Positions 48,605 through 61,023 are shown, counted from the stretch's first letter. The stretch is 64,000 bases of DNA from Oreohelix idahoensis (GCA_024509875.1 JAMPIV010017803.1:62001-126000); one strand, 5' to 3'. Notes: generated from the sequence alone by a model not told the origin. Numbers and translations are program-made.

Positions 48605-48846
48605 GTGCGGCTTGCATTTGCAATTGCTGTAACCAAGGCACGAGGATAGTAACTTAAACCAGTAGTCATTAACTTAAACGAAAATTCATTTTCACTCGAA
48701 TATCAAAATATTATAGTTTGATTTTGACTTTTCATAAGTTTCCTGAACAGTTACTAAAAAAGCAATTTGCAATTACTGTAAACAAGACACGAGGGTAGTC
48801 ACTTAAAGCAGTAGTCGTTAAATTAAACGAAAATTCATTTTCACTC
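48605..48846. repeat. Direct repeat (about 160 bp period) in the Helitron-like element
   Basis: Two units start GCA(A/-)TTTGCAATT and share CGAAAATTCATTTTCACT. The second unit is broken after CACTC at 48846 and its remainder (CGAATATTAAAATATTATAG) resumes at 51581, with X2 in between. This gives the empty-site sequence for X2. Confidence 0.75.
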
Positions 48847-51576
48847 TGTGTGATACAGTCAGTTTGAACTCCCCTCCTCAAATTATGTATAAGATATTAT
48901 TCTATAGAATCTGCTACTATGGTCATTTTTAAAGTGGACAATATGTGAATAGGGCAACGCCACTACTTTTTGTCAGCGATCCGCGATGGATTTGAAAGTA
49001 TTGACGATTTGCTCATGATTACCCCACCCCCCCACCCCTTCCCTAAAGTACAAGCTTTTTGGTAGCTCCGCCCTAATTTTTAAAAGTAACGTTAGAATGA
49101 CTTGGCAAGCGGCCAAGGCATCGTTTAGTGTCAGAAGAGTGAAGGAGTATGGAAGTAAAAGAGGAAAAGCTACTGTCCAAAATCTGTAAATAACTACGCC
49201 ACTTGTATTGTATCTAAGTACCCAACAACGAAGTCTTTGAAACAAATCTTAACCCGCCCGCACACTCTCACTTTTTTTCTTTTGACGGAAGCTTGACAGA
49301 CGACTATAGCGTGCTTAGAGAGAGAGGGGAAAACGGTGGTGGATTGAAAAGAAAAAAATCTCTACCCCGCCAACTCCGTCAAAAAATTTTCTCACGAAAG
49401 ACTAAAAGCGGGGCATAAATTCAAATCAACGCGTGGTGCGATAGAGAAAAGTGGAGGAATGGAAACGACCTAGAAGAATATTTATTTCTTCATAAAAACG
49501 AAAGAGAGTAAATAAAAGAGATTCTTTGACACTAGAGTACTGTTGTTTAATATAATACCATATAATAACTTATCGGGACTTAGAACCTTTCTTTCCCTGA
49601 TTTGTTAGCACAGTGAAAAGAGCCCATGATAATAAAAAGGAAAAAATACAAAAGTGTAAACGATGATAAAGAAGAAAATAAAACTTAGATAGAATGATAT
49701 ATGCTAACAAGCAGTTTAATAATCAGTTTTAATAATTAAAATTGATCCAGAAATAACCCAGATATTGTAGAATTGAGACAGACTGGCAGACAAACGGATA
49801 ACTCAACAATGGTTCAGTTTTGAAAAGTGTCCGCTGCCGTCAAATATTATTGACTCGATTAGATTGGGTAAACCACGAGTTAGCAAAGGAGAGGTTGAAA
49901 CTGCAGATTTGTCAGCCAATCGAACATTTTTTCTACATAGTAATAAAAGCATCAGACAAGCAAACGTATTGATAACACAAAAGGTTGGGTTTTTAAAAAA
50001 AGAGTCAATTTTGAACGCGCAGTTTCCATTGGCCAAAGAGATTAATAATAGTGATAGGGTCCAAGCCTAGAGCGCCATTTGATGAGAAAATTTATACTAA
50101 GTGAAAGTTTGACAACAGAAGTGCAGTATTGAAAGAAAAATTTCTGCAGTCTGGACACGACGGCAATCTACATTTGTGCCAATGATTGCTAGGCAATTTA
50201 TTATTTGTGTATTATTTCATTGATTGCGGTAAGAAATGATTTATTAATGTTATGTAGAGGCCAACAAAAATCTTACGTAGTACGACTTAGCCATTTTGGA
50301 AAACTTATGACAGCCTATGGAGCAAATGTATGCATAAGGCAGATTTGGGAAGCAGTCAAAAGAAAAATTGTATTTGATTATTGCTATAACATTGAATTAA
50401 ATTGTAAGACCAGAAAGCTACTGGCAGTCTTTTGCAGATCACAGCGTTCCAAAACAACTTTTGGACAAAGTATAGGATGTCACACAAATAAGAAAATAAA
50501 TCAGAGATGATTGTATCCCAAACTGAAGAGAGGGACGAAAAAGAAGATTAAATGACAGAGGCGTTGAAGCCATGTGGGGAAGTGCAGGTACCCACTGAGT
50601 GTGATGAAATCACTTAAAGTTAGAGACTGAAGCTATGGATTAGCAAGGGTAGCTGATCACCGGGAATGTTTAAAGATGATATTTGTTAAATGTGGAGATA
50701 TATGTATAAAGTGTATTTAGGGAGGCATTATTTCATTGTTGCAGGGTTGTCGTCCATTACCCAGTAAAACATAACTGGGGCTGCTGAATACTAGACATTC
50801 TGTCTGGTGTATGTACTGAAGAAACCAGGTATCAGATGATCCTATGAGACCCTCTTGTGAAGAAGAGTGGGCGGTAATTACAGCAAGTTATTTACTTACT
50901 CCAGGAGAACCTCTTGTGAAGAAGAGTGGGCAGTTTCAACAGGAAGACCTCCATTTTCACCTGGAACATAAGATAAGCCCTATTGTTTGGGCTTATGACA
51001 TTTTATTTTAGTTATTCTCCACACTTAGTTTCAATAAAACATCATAGTGACATGATGAAGACATCAGTCTCTGCACATAGTGATATAGTTTAAGACACCA
51101 TTTCATCAAAAAGGGATACAGTATAGGAACTTGTTTATTAACCTTTATTAAGGACACGGAGTCCTTCCTATTTATTTAAATGTGTGTATATATATATATA
51201 TAAAGCTACATTTATTAATTTTGAATTTTACTCCTGTTCCAAAAGAATGTGAGGTTCAGGAGAATAAAATTGTAAAAAAGATTTAATTTCAAAGAAAAAT
51301 TTAACCATTGTGTTACTTGAGTTCCTTATCGTGGTATACAGTTGTGTGTATTTTATCAACATTTCATCATACATTCATTCCCCTAGACACTAGCCATATA
51401 AAATAAATAGGTTTAAAATATTCGCAGAGTGAGATCACCGGGTGGTAGCCGTTAGGTACTCTGACAGTACATCATTTTCCCATCATTTTACTCAGGGACC
51501 TACATAGCTGGACCTCACTCTGTAGACAAATAATAATATTTCACATACGTAACATCTGTAACATCTAAACCCACCA
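48847..51576. mobile_element. X2, complete LTR-like repeat
   Basis: 2730 bp, TGTGTGATACAG...AACCCACCA, with a perfect 5-bp target duplication CACTC (48842-48846 and 51577-51581). It is non-coding; its frames (such as 49864-50070 and 50205-50510) are not conserved in X1. TG...CA ends and a 5-bp TSD point to a solo LTR of an unidentified retrotransposon, unusually long. It carries the foldback at 51425-51522. Confidence 0.75.
51425..51522. repeat. Nested foldback near the end of X2
   Basis: CAGAGTGAGATC pairs with GACCTCACTCTG, and TACTCTGA with CTCAGGGA imperfectly. Same place as in X1. Confidence 0.6.
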
Positions 51577-51687
51577 CACTCGAATATTAAAATATTATAG
51601 TTTGAGTGTTTGATTTTTACATTTCCTAAGTTTCCTAAACAAGTTACTTGGAAAAAAAACGGGCAACGCCGGGTCTTTACAGCTAGT

Positions 51688-53303
51688 GAAGTATAAAGGC
51701 CAAGGAAATGCCGTTGTTATGGGAGATTAGAGTGCCCGAGTTCTCTGTGTTGTCTAGGGATATCTTGTTTGGTCTCAGCTTTCATAAAGTACATTAGTAG
51801 ATTCCCATAGTAACGAGTCATTCAAAATATGTAGTACCAACGTATACAATTTCTGATTCAAATCTTGAATAAAGTTCTATTGGCAAAATTTAATCAACTT
51901 GATATATTGAAATGACGCTTCATTTTGACGACTTGTAATTTATTATACAATCTGACATACGACAGTTTCTTCAAGAACTTCCCTCTATATATATTCAACC
52001 ATTGAAAAGCTGCCAGTCATTCCAATGTTTCATCTATTCAGTTCCATTTAATGTAACATGTAGTATTCTCCTTGATCAACATTTTCTGCTCCAATTTATT
52101 CATATGTCTCGATCAGTCGCTCCTGATATCTTTTATTCTTTTATTCACTTTTTACTTTCCTCTTAATTTACTTTAGATCAGCACATTTGTACGGTTAAAT
52201 AACCTGTTCATTGGACTAGGCAACACATCTAGTCTATACATCATATATTTTCACATGTCGGGGAATTGGCGTCCCGAAATATCACTTCTTATAGTTGGTG
52301 CAATTCCTACAGCCCATAAACATATTCGATACACGAACGTATTATTTATTTAATGCACCTGCCTTATTGGAGCTCACATATCAACTGTAATTACACACTG
52401 TAGAAACTCAAGAGCAGAAGCAGGTAGACTAGAGTGTGATGCTGCCAGGTTTTCAATCTCGATTCTGATAACTTTGCCGCAAGAGGCAAGCTCCTTAACT
52501 GTTCTACCAATAAAACTCTCAGTGTATTATAAATCTCAAAACATTATGAACATGGCGCTGTGACGTCAAGTAGTCTGTTTCCTCTGGGCAAATATCAAAA
52601 GAATAAAACAAATTGATGGACTGAGAACGGAGCGGACATTAAAGAAATATAATCAAAACAGTTGAACATTAGTGCCACGAAAAAAAAGTCAGTATACTAA
52701 CTCAGAACAATAATACCAACATTTGTAACAGTACACAAAAGTCTGCACTTTTTGACACGGCAATCCATATCAAAGATAATCACTTTGCGCCATTTTGTTA
52801 ATTAAAGTGGAAAATAAACACGTTGATCCAACTAGGACATTCTTCAATATTTATACATCACTTAAAATATTGTATTCAATTTCTTCATTCACTTTGACGG
52901 GCGAGGTTTTAAACCCCGCATGTCCCGTAGTTTTATCTATTGTGATGGAAATTTCCGAATGGATTGTTCGTTGGATATGATAGATGAATAATGTATATAG
53001 TTCTAGTTACGGACCCAGGTAGCATAGTATTAATTTATCCAGAAATAATTTTCAGTCAGCTTCGAGCTCACATCTAGTGCAAAAAACAATTTACATAAAA
53101 GTTAAACATAGCCCACAACATATTAAACGAATTTTAATCTTAACAAGCAAGAAACAAACTCATGTATTTAATATATTATCCGTTTTCTTTGAGCTCCTCA
53201 CGGAGCATGCAACTACCACTCCAGCAAGCCTGCAACAAGGAGTGACATGCTCATTCAGTGGTGGTTTCGGTGACAATTTGTGTTATATTTTGAGGTTGTC
53301 GAT
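51688..53303. other. Unassigned sequence with one inverted copy of the two-stem motif
   Basis: No coding region supported. The motif at 52213-52277 is listed separately. No further repeats recognised. Confidence 0.35.
52213..52277 (-). repeat. Two-stem repeated motif, copy 3 (inverted)
   Basis: In reverse complement it reads TCGGGACGCCAATTCCCCGA, a 30-base spacer, then GACTAG...CTAGTC, matching copies at 13020 and 13107 in order and spacing. Both stems are kept. Confidence 0.65.
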
Positions 53304-53676
53304 GGGAGCCGCGCTAGCATAGTGGTTACCACACTGCGCAGGCGATCGGGTGATCTAGGTTCGCAACCTTGCCGAGACATTTGGAGAAGTGTCTTCGACC
53401 GGGACTTGGACCAGGATTCATTCGAGTCTAGGCGAAGACATTTGAAGCAGTGCCTTCGACCGGGAACTGGAGTAGCCTAAGCGGCTCTTGAGCACAAACC
53501 CTCTGTGGATGGGAAGGAGTGGAGATGGCACGGACATCTGGCTCCTGACCGGGTAGGAATGAAATTCCACAGGCTCCCCATCTTCGCAATGCTATTAAAT
53601 ATGCTTCATGTCATTGGGCCGAAGGGTTGAAGCCCAAGTGCCACCGGATATAAAAAATAAATAAATAAAAATGAAA
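53304..53676 (+). mobile_element. tRNA-derived SINE
   Basis: It begins GGGAGCCGCGCTAGCATAGT; TAGCATAGTGG is an A-box and GGTTCGCAACC a B-box for RNA polymerase III, about 45 bases apart. It ends in an A-rich AAATAAATAAATAAAA tail. A 12-bp flanking duplication, GAGGTTGTCGAT (53292-53303) and GAGGTTGTCAAT (53677-53688), has one mismatch. The body contains a 36-bp direct duplication around CTTCGACCGGGA. Confidence 0.85.
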
Positions 53677-55265
53677 GAGGTTGTCAATACCATGCCCAAC
53701 CTCACATTAGTCGCCATGTACGACATGTTTGATGGTACAGTAGTCCTCATCTTTATTTGTCGTTATATAGACTACGAGAAAAATACGAGGCATATTTCAT
53801 ATGTATGTATTTATAACTGTATTCTTAATCTGTATCTAACAGTTTGACGGCTAACGTTCAATAAAGGTAGGTAGTAACCATTTGATCAGTAAAAACCTGT
53901 GGAAACGCTCATCAAATGTACAATAAAATAATAAATAACAGAAATAAACACCACTGTTAATACTAAATGCCCATCCTTTTACTTTTTTTTTTTAAAGTTT
54001 TGCCTCGTTTTCGCGAGGCGCGTCCCGTTCAACCTAGTCGGTTATATTAGGGCGCATGTCCAAATATTAAAGACCTTTAGGTCTGAGGTTATTTAATTTA
54101 GTCACAGGTGTTTAAAAACACAAATCACGTACTCTGTGTGACCTGACCGTGCGGTGGAAGCAAATCACCGCCAGGGTATTACACAGAAGAATCACGTGAC
54201 AGAACTGATAACAAGTGGATGTTATTGCACACTTTTCTACTATTATCCTGCCCACTGATGTCTTTTAGTTGACTCGGTTAACTGCCAGGTAAGCCTATTA
54301 TCTGATAATGGTATAAACAGTTAATTTCCAAAGTGACTCTGGTAATCTTATAACTATAATGACTTTAAGAGTTTGATAAATATAAACAGCTTTTTTCTTC
54401 TTCTCTTTCTTCTACCAAAACTATTTTTCTAGCGTAGGTGATCATGCAATGTTTCTTCTAACTTTTCGTGGGTTGTTTTCTTGGAAATTTAGAGTTGTGC
54501 AATTTTTGTTCTCCGGTGACCAAAAGAAAAAAAAACTTGTCCGCATGAAATTGAGTGTACGTAAAACTGTAATCAACGAAAATGGGGAACTGTTCACACC
54601 CTTCTGTGCTTCAAATAAACTGGCTATATGAAGATGCATGTTTTTACATAAAATAATACAAAAAGGAGCATTGATATCACCAGACCATAGGACAGAAAAT
54701 CAGATTGATCATAAATGCATATACTAGAAGTTTAGATAATCAGATCATGACTTAAAGGTAATATATAGAATCAGACCTGATATCCGATCACCGTCTTATG
54801 TTAGCCAAAATAAAGATGAAACTCAAGAGACATACAACAGTACATAGCTACAGACAACAGTTTAATGTAAGTTATTTAACTCTTAGTATACGAGCTAATT
54901 TCATGACTACCGTTACAGATTTTGCAATAAATAATTTATTTATAAAGATAACACATAAAGTGTTATATATCAAAATGTGAAGAAATGAAACCCCTATATC
55001 ATGCATGTAACTAAATTGTTCAGTGGTTTTAAACATGCATTCACCTATACATTTACGCTGTTGACGGGGATCGATCATCGGCCTTTCTAAGAGGTCGCTC
55101 GTATACTAAGAGCTAAGAAATCAAGAAACTAAAGACAAATTTAAGGTTACAATATCCATCAAACCCCTGTTTATGTAAAAAGGAATGAAGTTACGGAAAC
55201 AACAACAAATGAACAAACTTTGCTGCGGGATGAATATCCGGAGTCTGAGGCTCGTATGACTGTCA
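53677..55265. other. Unassigned sequence
   Basis: No gene supported. A small hairpin GCCTCG-TTTTCG-CGAGGC lies at 54002-54018 (loop partly pairing). Frames near 54450 and 54798 are short and unrecognised. Confidence 0.3.
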
Positions 55266-55740
55266 GTGGTGAAAGAAAAGAAGAAAAATAATGATGCGGA
55301 ATGCTGGAGAGTTACAGAGAAGGAAATCTCGAAACTGTCATCTTTTCACACAACATGCCTAAGAAAAATTCACCGAATCTTTTGGCCGAATACCATCACC
55401 AACCCAGATCTGCTTACTCGAAGCAAGCAAGAGGACATGCACACCATCATAGCTGGCAGACGCTGGAGTTGGGTTGGCCATGTTTTCAAAAGAGATCCCG
55501 ATGCTATCACAAAAACAGCTATGCTATGGACCCCTGAAGGAAAACGAAAGAGAGGCCGACCAAAAACAATTTAGCGGAGGACTGTCGAGGCTGAGATGCA
55601 AAGAATTGAACCAGAGTTGGGGCACTGTACGAAGGATGGCCACCGACCGAGCAAAGTGGAATCAATTTGTTGTTGCCCTACAAGACGCCACCAGGCGTGA
55701 TGGCCACTGACTGCTTTGGCGGTCGGCGGCTAAGAATCAA
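55266..55740 (+). pseudogene. LINE ORF2 3' end (RTE-like)
   Basis: Encodes SSFHTTCLRKIHRIFWPNTI, then LTRSKQEDMHTIIAGRRW, WVGHVFKRDPDAITKTAM and TPEGKRKRGRPKT, then a TAG and frameshifts before QSWGTVRRMATDRAKWNQF and VVALQDATRRDGH. This is the C-terminal end of a widespread RTE-like ORF2. The sequence after it (ACTGACTGCTTTGGCGGTCG) matches the 3' end seen inverted at 14458-14674. It is 5' truncated and broken. Confidence 0.87.
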
Positions 55741-56385
55741 AGAAGAAAACAAAGACGCGCATAGAGAACAGAAGACAGGTGTGAAAGAGGTAGAGAAGAC
55801 AGAGAGAACGCATTGAAAATAAGTACATTTTATAACAGGGGTGGTCTATATTACATTCAGGTGTTTGCTTCCCCATTTTAATGAAAAATATCTTGGTCTG
55901 ATGTACAGAAAGTATTACATATTAAAAAAAAAAAAAGGGAAGTAGAAAGCAGGAATATTCACAACTTAGGAATTCTATTAAATACGCTTGATAGACATTA
56001 AATATAAGTGGTGATTCCTTTTTAGTTTGATTTAAGGAGGACTATTAGCTTTTAACATTTAATAAGTATCGTTTGGAGTAATTAAATAAAAATAAAAAAA
56101 TAGAAATTAAATAGATCCAATCGACACGTGGCATTTGCTTGTGTGAGATCTGGCAGCCATCTTGATATACATAACTTAAGTGGTGAATTCCTTTGTAGTT
56201 TGTAGTAAGTATTAGATTATTGCAGATAATATCAAGTATTAAGGGACTATTTAACTAGTGCTATAAATATTTGTATAATTTAGGAAGTGTAGTGAGGAAA
56301 AGAAAAAAAAACCAAAAACCTTAGATTACAAAATAATATTCAACCATCAAAATAAAAGAGTAGTAGCAAATTAAAAAGCAGAAAA
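55741..56385. other. Spacer and probable 5' UTR of the I-clade LINE
   Basis: AT-rich. Two similar strings, AAGTGGTGATTCCTTTTTAG (about 56007) and AAGTGGTGAATTCCTTTGTA (about 56179), are present. The start of the LINE cannot be fixed. Confidence 0.3.
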
Positions 56386-57720
56386 ATGCCAAAAATAACC
56401 AGAGCACAGTCCGGGGAAGGAAAAGCGTGGGCCAAGAAATCTGAAAATGACAAAACACCAAAACGGACAGAAAAAAACAGGACCACGAACCCTGAAGTCA
56501 GAGACACAGAAATAAAGGACAGGATTGAATCAATAAGAGAAAAACTGGAAGGAGGTCCAGAAGTACAAACAACAAAAAGCATAATCAACAAAGGAGAAAG
56601 CTCAAGAACAAGCATAGCGAACAAAAAGACAGGACCCAGGGAAAATGATAATCAGGACAACCAGGTAAACACAAACAAAACAAGTCATGAAATCAGAGGA
56701 GAAAACAAAGAAGACTTCAACCGAAAGGGAACCCCCAAAAAGTGAAAATAACACAAATAGCTGGAACAGAAGCCACGCTTCGATCTCTCCCGGACGACAA
56801 AATCCTGGTGATCCTAGAAAAAGTCATTGACAAAAAAGCCATTGCCAAAATACAAAAACATAACAGTGGAATAATACTCACACTAAATGTAACAGAAAAA
56901 AACCAAAAATTTACTGCAAAAACTGCAGGACAAACCAAAAATGATTCAATTGGCCCAAAACATCAAAATCCAAATAGAGATGTTAACAGAAACCAGAAAA
57001 AGTGTGATAAAAGGTATAAACCCCATCCTGTCAGGGCAGGAAGTGTTAAAGAATCTGTCCAAACAGAACCCAGATTTAAAGCTGGTGCACGTTGAACGTA
57101 TAAAAGTGAAAGGGAGTATAGTAACCCCAGTTATAGTGATTACAATAGAAGGTAGGGACCCCCCCCCCCCAGACAGTACTATTTGGGAAAGCACAAAAAA
57201 ACACAGAAGTCTTCGTTCCACCAGTGTTGCAGTGCTCCAACTGCATGAACTTTGGCCATGGCCGATAAAGTTGCAGGGGGAAGACAGTATGTAGGTTTTG
57301 TGCGGGGGCACACCCTTTCACGTAGTGTGAAAGGCGAAGTCAGATACTGACTATAAAAAGGATAATGCAAACATAAAATGTATTAATTGCAAAGGAAACC
57401 ACAGCGCCAGATTCCAGGGCTGTCCAGTTTATCAGCAGACCAAAAAAGCACTAAAGGAAGCTATAACAACCCAAACCTCCTTCAAAACGGTCATTAAAGA
57501 ATTAAAGGAAAACAATACTTATACGAGCACTAAAGTGATAACAGAAATTAAGAGTGTGCAAGTGGAAGTCAAAATGATTAAGTCACAGTTGGCAAAAGAA
57601 AGTAAGAACCAGTTAGAAAGTAATAAAACAGTACCAAAAAAAACCAGTCGGATGATTCAACTACATCCTCGGAAGATACGAATGCACAGAAAAGTGCAGA
57701 GGCAATACTACAAGAAATGA
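56386..57720 (+). pseudogene. LINE ORF1 (gag-like, CCHC zinc knuckles)
   Basis: Starts MPKITRAQSGEGKAW in a Lys/Glu/Asn-rich, disordered N-terminal region, frameshifts near 56740, then continues through GTEATLRSLPDDKILVI and, in a further frame, QLAQNIKIQIEMLTETRKS to VHVERIKVKGSIVTPV. Three knuckles follow near 57235-57430: CSNCMNFGHGR-stop-SC (C-x2-C-x4-H-x4-C with a stop inside), CRFCAGAHPFT-stop-C and CINCKGNHSARFQGC. A Lys-rich coiled tail ends near 57720. The protein would bind LINE RNA; this copy cannot make it. Confidence 0.82.
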
Positions 57721-58151
57721 AAGCCATACAACACATAAATTGCCCAGGATGTAGTTAAATTGTCAGCACTGAAAGAAGAAAATGAAATGATGTTAGTTAA
57801 ACTATCTGAACTGAAAGAGGATAATGAAATTACACTAAAAAGGATAGAAAATCAGAGACAGGAGATTAACATAGACAGAGAAGCATTAGAAAAGGAAAGT
57901 GGCAAACAAAAGCAAGAAGCTAAATGGAAAGAATGAGTAACTAAAACTGTCAAGCACTTAGAGAGATTTATGATAGTGGAAAGAACAGAAGAATCGTCAC
58001 AAACCCATGTATTGAAAAAAGTCTTTAATTACATTAAAGAATCACCACGCAGAGTAGGCCTTATGCCTCAAGCAACAGATAGGGCCAATATAAACTAAGA
58101 GCAAACTAATAGTTCTAACACAAAACAAGGGGATACTAGTTTATATAAACA
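57721..58151 (+). other. ORF1 tail remnants and ORF1-ORF2 spacer
   Basis: Glu/Lys-rich coiled-coil coding traces (LKEENEMMLVKLSELKED) continue with stops to about 57935, followed by about 200 bp with no clear coding before ORF2. Confidence 0.5.
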
Positions 58152-61023
58152 ATGGATAAGAAAGGATATAGAATTATACAGTGGAATTGTAGGGATATCA
58201 AAAAGAATTTTGCACCCCTACTTGCAGAGACAGGAGGAACTACCGCTATATATGCTCTTCAAAAGACCCATTTAAACCCTAATAGTAGATATAGCTGTAA
58301 GGGCTTTAAGATACTTAGGCACGATAGGAAAGAAGGTAGAGGAGGGGGTGTCGCAGTCTTAGTTAGCGAAACACTAAAAATTATAGACTGGGAAGTATTT
58401 GATACAACCAACATAGAAGGTATCCAGGTAACTATAGCAGCAGAACCAAACAATCTAACAATCCTAAACATATACGCTAAAGATGGCACAGTTAAAGATG
58501 AAGAAGTACTAGCTATAAGCACCAGACTAGGCCCCAAAACAGTCATAGTAAGCGATTTTAACTCCCATCATTATGCTTGGGGTGGACAACATGCAGACAA
58601 TGCAGGAAAGCGCCTACTTGACTTCATAGAAAATAACGACCTGCTAATATTAAATGATGGAACTGCATCTAGAATTAATCCACAAGCTAACAGGGCAGAC
58701 TCAGCAATAGACATAAGTATAGCAACTAACAACCTAGCGAATGTAAATTGGGAAGTGTTACAAGACATAAACTCAGATCATCTGCCCATTGTAATAAATA
58801 TGCATGAAAATGTCATTCCAAACCCAGAACCAGAGAAACCGACTTTCAACTATAAAAAAGTAAACTGGGAAGCCTTCCAATCAGACCTGGAGATGATGGA
58901 ATATAAAGACATGGAAACAGATGATACTGACTTGTGGGCAGAAACACTGACCAATGAAATTCTGAAAAAAGCAATAAAATGTATACCAAATAAAAATATG
59001 CCACAGCACCTAAAACCAATAAATAACAACAATAACATTAATAAGAAAAGAAAAAGTGGAATAAAGAACCAGTTGCCTGGTGGAATAAAAGCTGTGCAGA
59101 AATTCATGAGAGAAGGAAAAGGGCCTTTCAAAAATATAGAAATAACAGAAAAGAAGAAAACTATGAAGAGTATAAACATATTAGGAATGAATCTAACAGA
59201 ATAATATTTAAAGTCAAAGAAACTAACTGGAAGGAGTTTTGTCAGTCACTTAAACCTAGCACCCAAATTAAAGAAGTATGGAAAAAGCTTAAGGCAATCA
59301 AAGGGAACAATAAGAAAACAATAATGCCAACAATCAAACTACCAAAGAGAGCAGAAACAGATAAAGAAAAAGCTAATGCCCTTGCTGAGTATTTCTATAA
59401 AGTCAGTGCAAACAGTAGTCATGGACAGGAAGAAAATAGGAGAAGAGAAAGACTTAGGATACAGTTTTCAAAAGAACTACCAGACCAGATAGATGAAACA
59501 AACTATTTAGATGCTGATATAACAGAGGAAGAAGTAACTAGTGCAATAAATGAGAAATCTAATACTGCCTCAGGGCATGATATACTTAGTTATGAAATCC
59601 TTAAGAAAGTACTCAAAAAAACTATAAACAAAATAACTTCCTTCTATAACAAACTCTGGAGCTTAGGAAAGATACCAAAAGCATGGAAAGTAGCTATGAT
59701 AGTACCCATCCTAAAACCCAATAAGGAAGCCCATGATGTAAGTTCATATAAGCCAATCTCCTTAACATCACAACTAGGTAAAATACTGGAAACGGTTGTA
59801 AACAAAAGTTTTAAATTCTACCTAGGAAAAAACCAGTTATATAGCCCAAATCAGTCAGGGTTTAGAGCAGACAGAAGTACAGTAGACCAGCTTGTAAGAT
59901 TAGAACATGATGTAAAGCTAGGGTTCAAGAGGAAAGAAAAAAACAGTGGCAGTCTTTCTAGATGTAGCCAGGGCATATGATGAATGCTGGCGAGATGGAG
60001 CTCTTTACAAAATAAAAAAGAGTGGCGTTACTGGTAAAACCTATAGGTGTCTAGAAAACTTTTTACAGGACAGGTATTTTGCTGTACAGGTGAATAATGA
60101 TAGGTCAGAAATATATGAACAACAGAATGGGATTCCTCAAGGATCAGTGATTTCTCCTTCAATTTTCACTATAGCTGTAAATGATATAGCAGATGAATTT
60201 AATGACATAAAGAATGCAGTATCACAATTTGCAGATGACTGTGCCATTTGGCGATCTGGAAAAAACTTGGACCATGTTTACCAAAAACTTCAAAAACAAA
60301 TAGACAAAGTTTCAGAGTGGATGAAAAGTTGGGGCTTCCAAATTAATGTAAACAAAACAGTAGGTATGATATTCAGCAAAGGAAATTAAAAAAAAAAAAA
60401 TCAATATAACCATTAAAGGTCAGAAAATATGTACATCCTCAACAACAAGATTTCTGGGCATAACTTTAGATAAACAACTAAATTATAATAAACATATAGA
60501 CAATTTAGTAGAAAGCTGTAGGGGACCCCTAAATAAACTAAGGATAGTAAAAGGTAATGGATGGGGGGCCAGCAATAAAATAATGCTTATGTTCTACATA
60601 TCTTTCATCAGGGGCAAACTGGATTATGCCAGCATAGTCTATGATTCAGCTGCAGCTTCTAACAAAGCAAAACTGGACAGGATTATAAATGCAGCCATGA
60701 GTACCATTACAGGTGCATTTATACCAACACCAGTAGAAGAGCTAGAAGTAGCTCTTGGCATACCACCCCTTGATCTAATACGGAAAGAACTAAGATTAAA
60801 TTATTGGAGTAAAGTAGCACAAGAAGTGACCCACCCAGCACATAAAGCATTTGTCAAAAACCAAACAAGTGTATGGGACGTCCCCTTAAATAAAGATAGA
60901 TATCAAACAGGGTGGAAAACCATAGAAGATCTAACGCAGCTCAAAGAACTATCAAACACAATTAAAAATAGTAATAAATATAGAAGCAAAATACCACCCT
61001 GGGTACTAAAACACCAATCATAG
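58152..61023 (+). pseudogene. LINE ORF2: AP endonuclease and reverse transcriptase
   Basis: Starts MDKKGYRIIQWNCRDIKKN. Endonuclease signs: QWNCRD, RGGGVAVLV-type GRGGGVAVLV, VSDFNSHHYAWGG and NSDHLPIVI. The catalytic Glu motif, normally LQETHL, reads LQKTHL (about 58258-58275), a Glu to Lys change. Frame shifts near 59060, 59940 and 60390. The RT has KVAMIVPILKPNKE, SYKPISLTSQLGKILE, NQSGFRADRSTVDQL, VAVFLDVARAYDECW with catalytic Asp, GIPQGSVISPSIF and QFADDCAIW (the xADD box, about 60228-60250), then the thumb to 61023. Restoring function would need several changes, so it is a dead copy. Confidence 0.88.

Larger units (their letters stand above)
46674..51686 (+). mobile_element. Helitron-like element, non-autonomous
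   Basis: The left end, TCTATATAAATAAAAGGC, is a typical Helitron 5' terminus (TC plus TATA-rich). The right end, ACGGGCAACGCCGGGT followed by CTTTACAGCTAG, has a GC-rich hairpin remnant and the CTAG terminus. It sits between an A (46673) and a T (51687), the Helitron target AT. There is no Rep-helicase coding, so it is non-autonomous. X2 (48847-51576) is a later insertion, leaving about 2.3 kb of Helitron sequence that includes two internal direct repeat sets. Confidence 0.7.

Noticed and set aside
53304..53380. A functional tRNA gene
   Set aside because: A- and B-box are present, but the sequence continues into a SINE body with A-rich tail and TSD; no clear cloverleaf or anticodon stem was seen.
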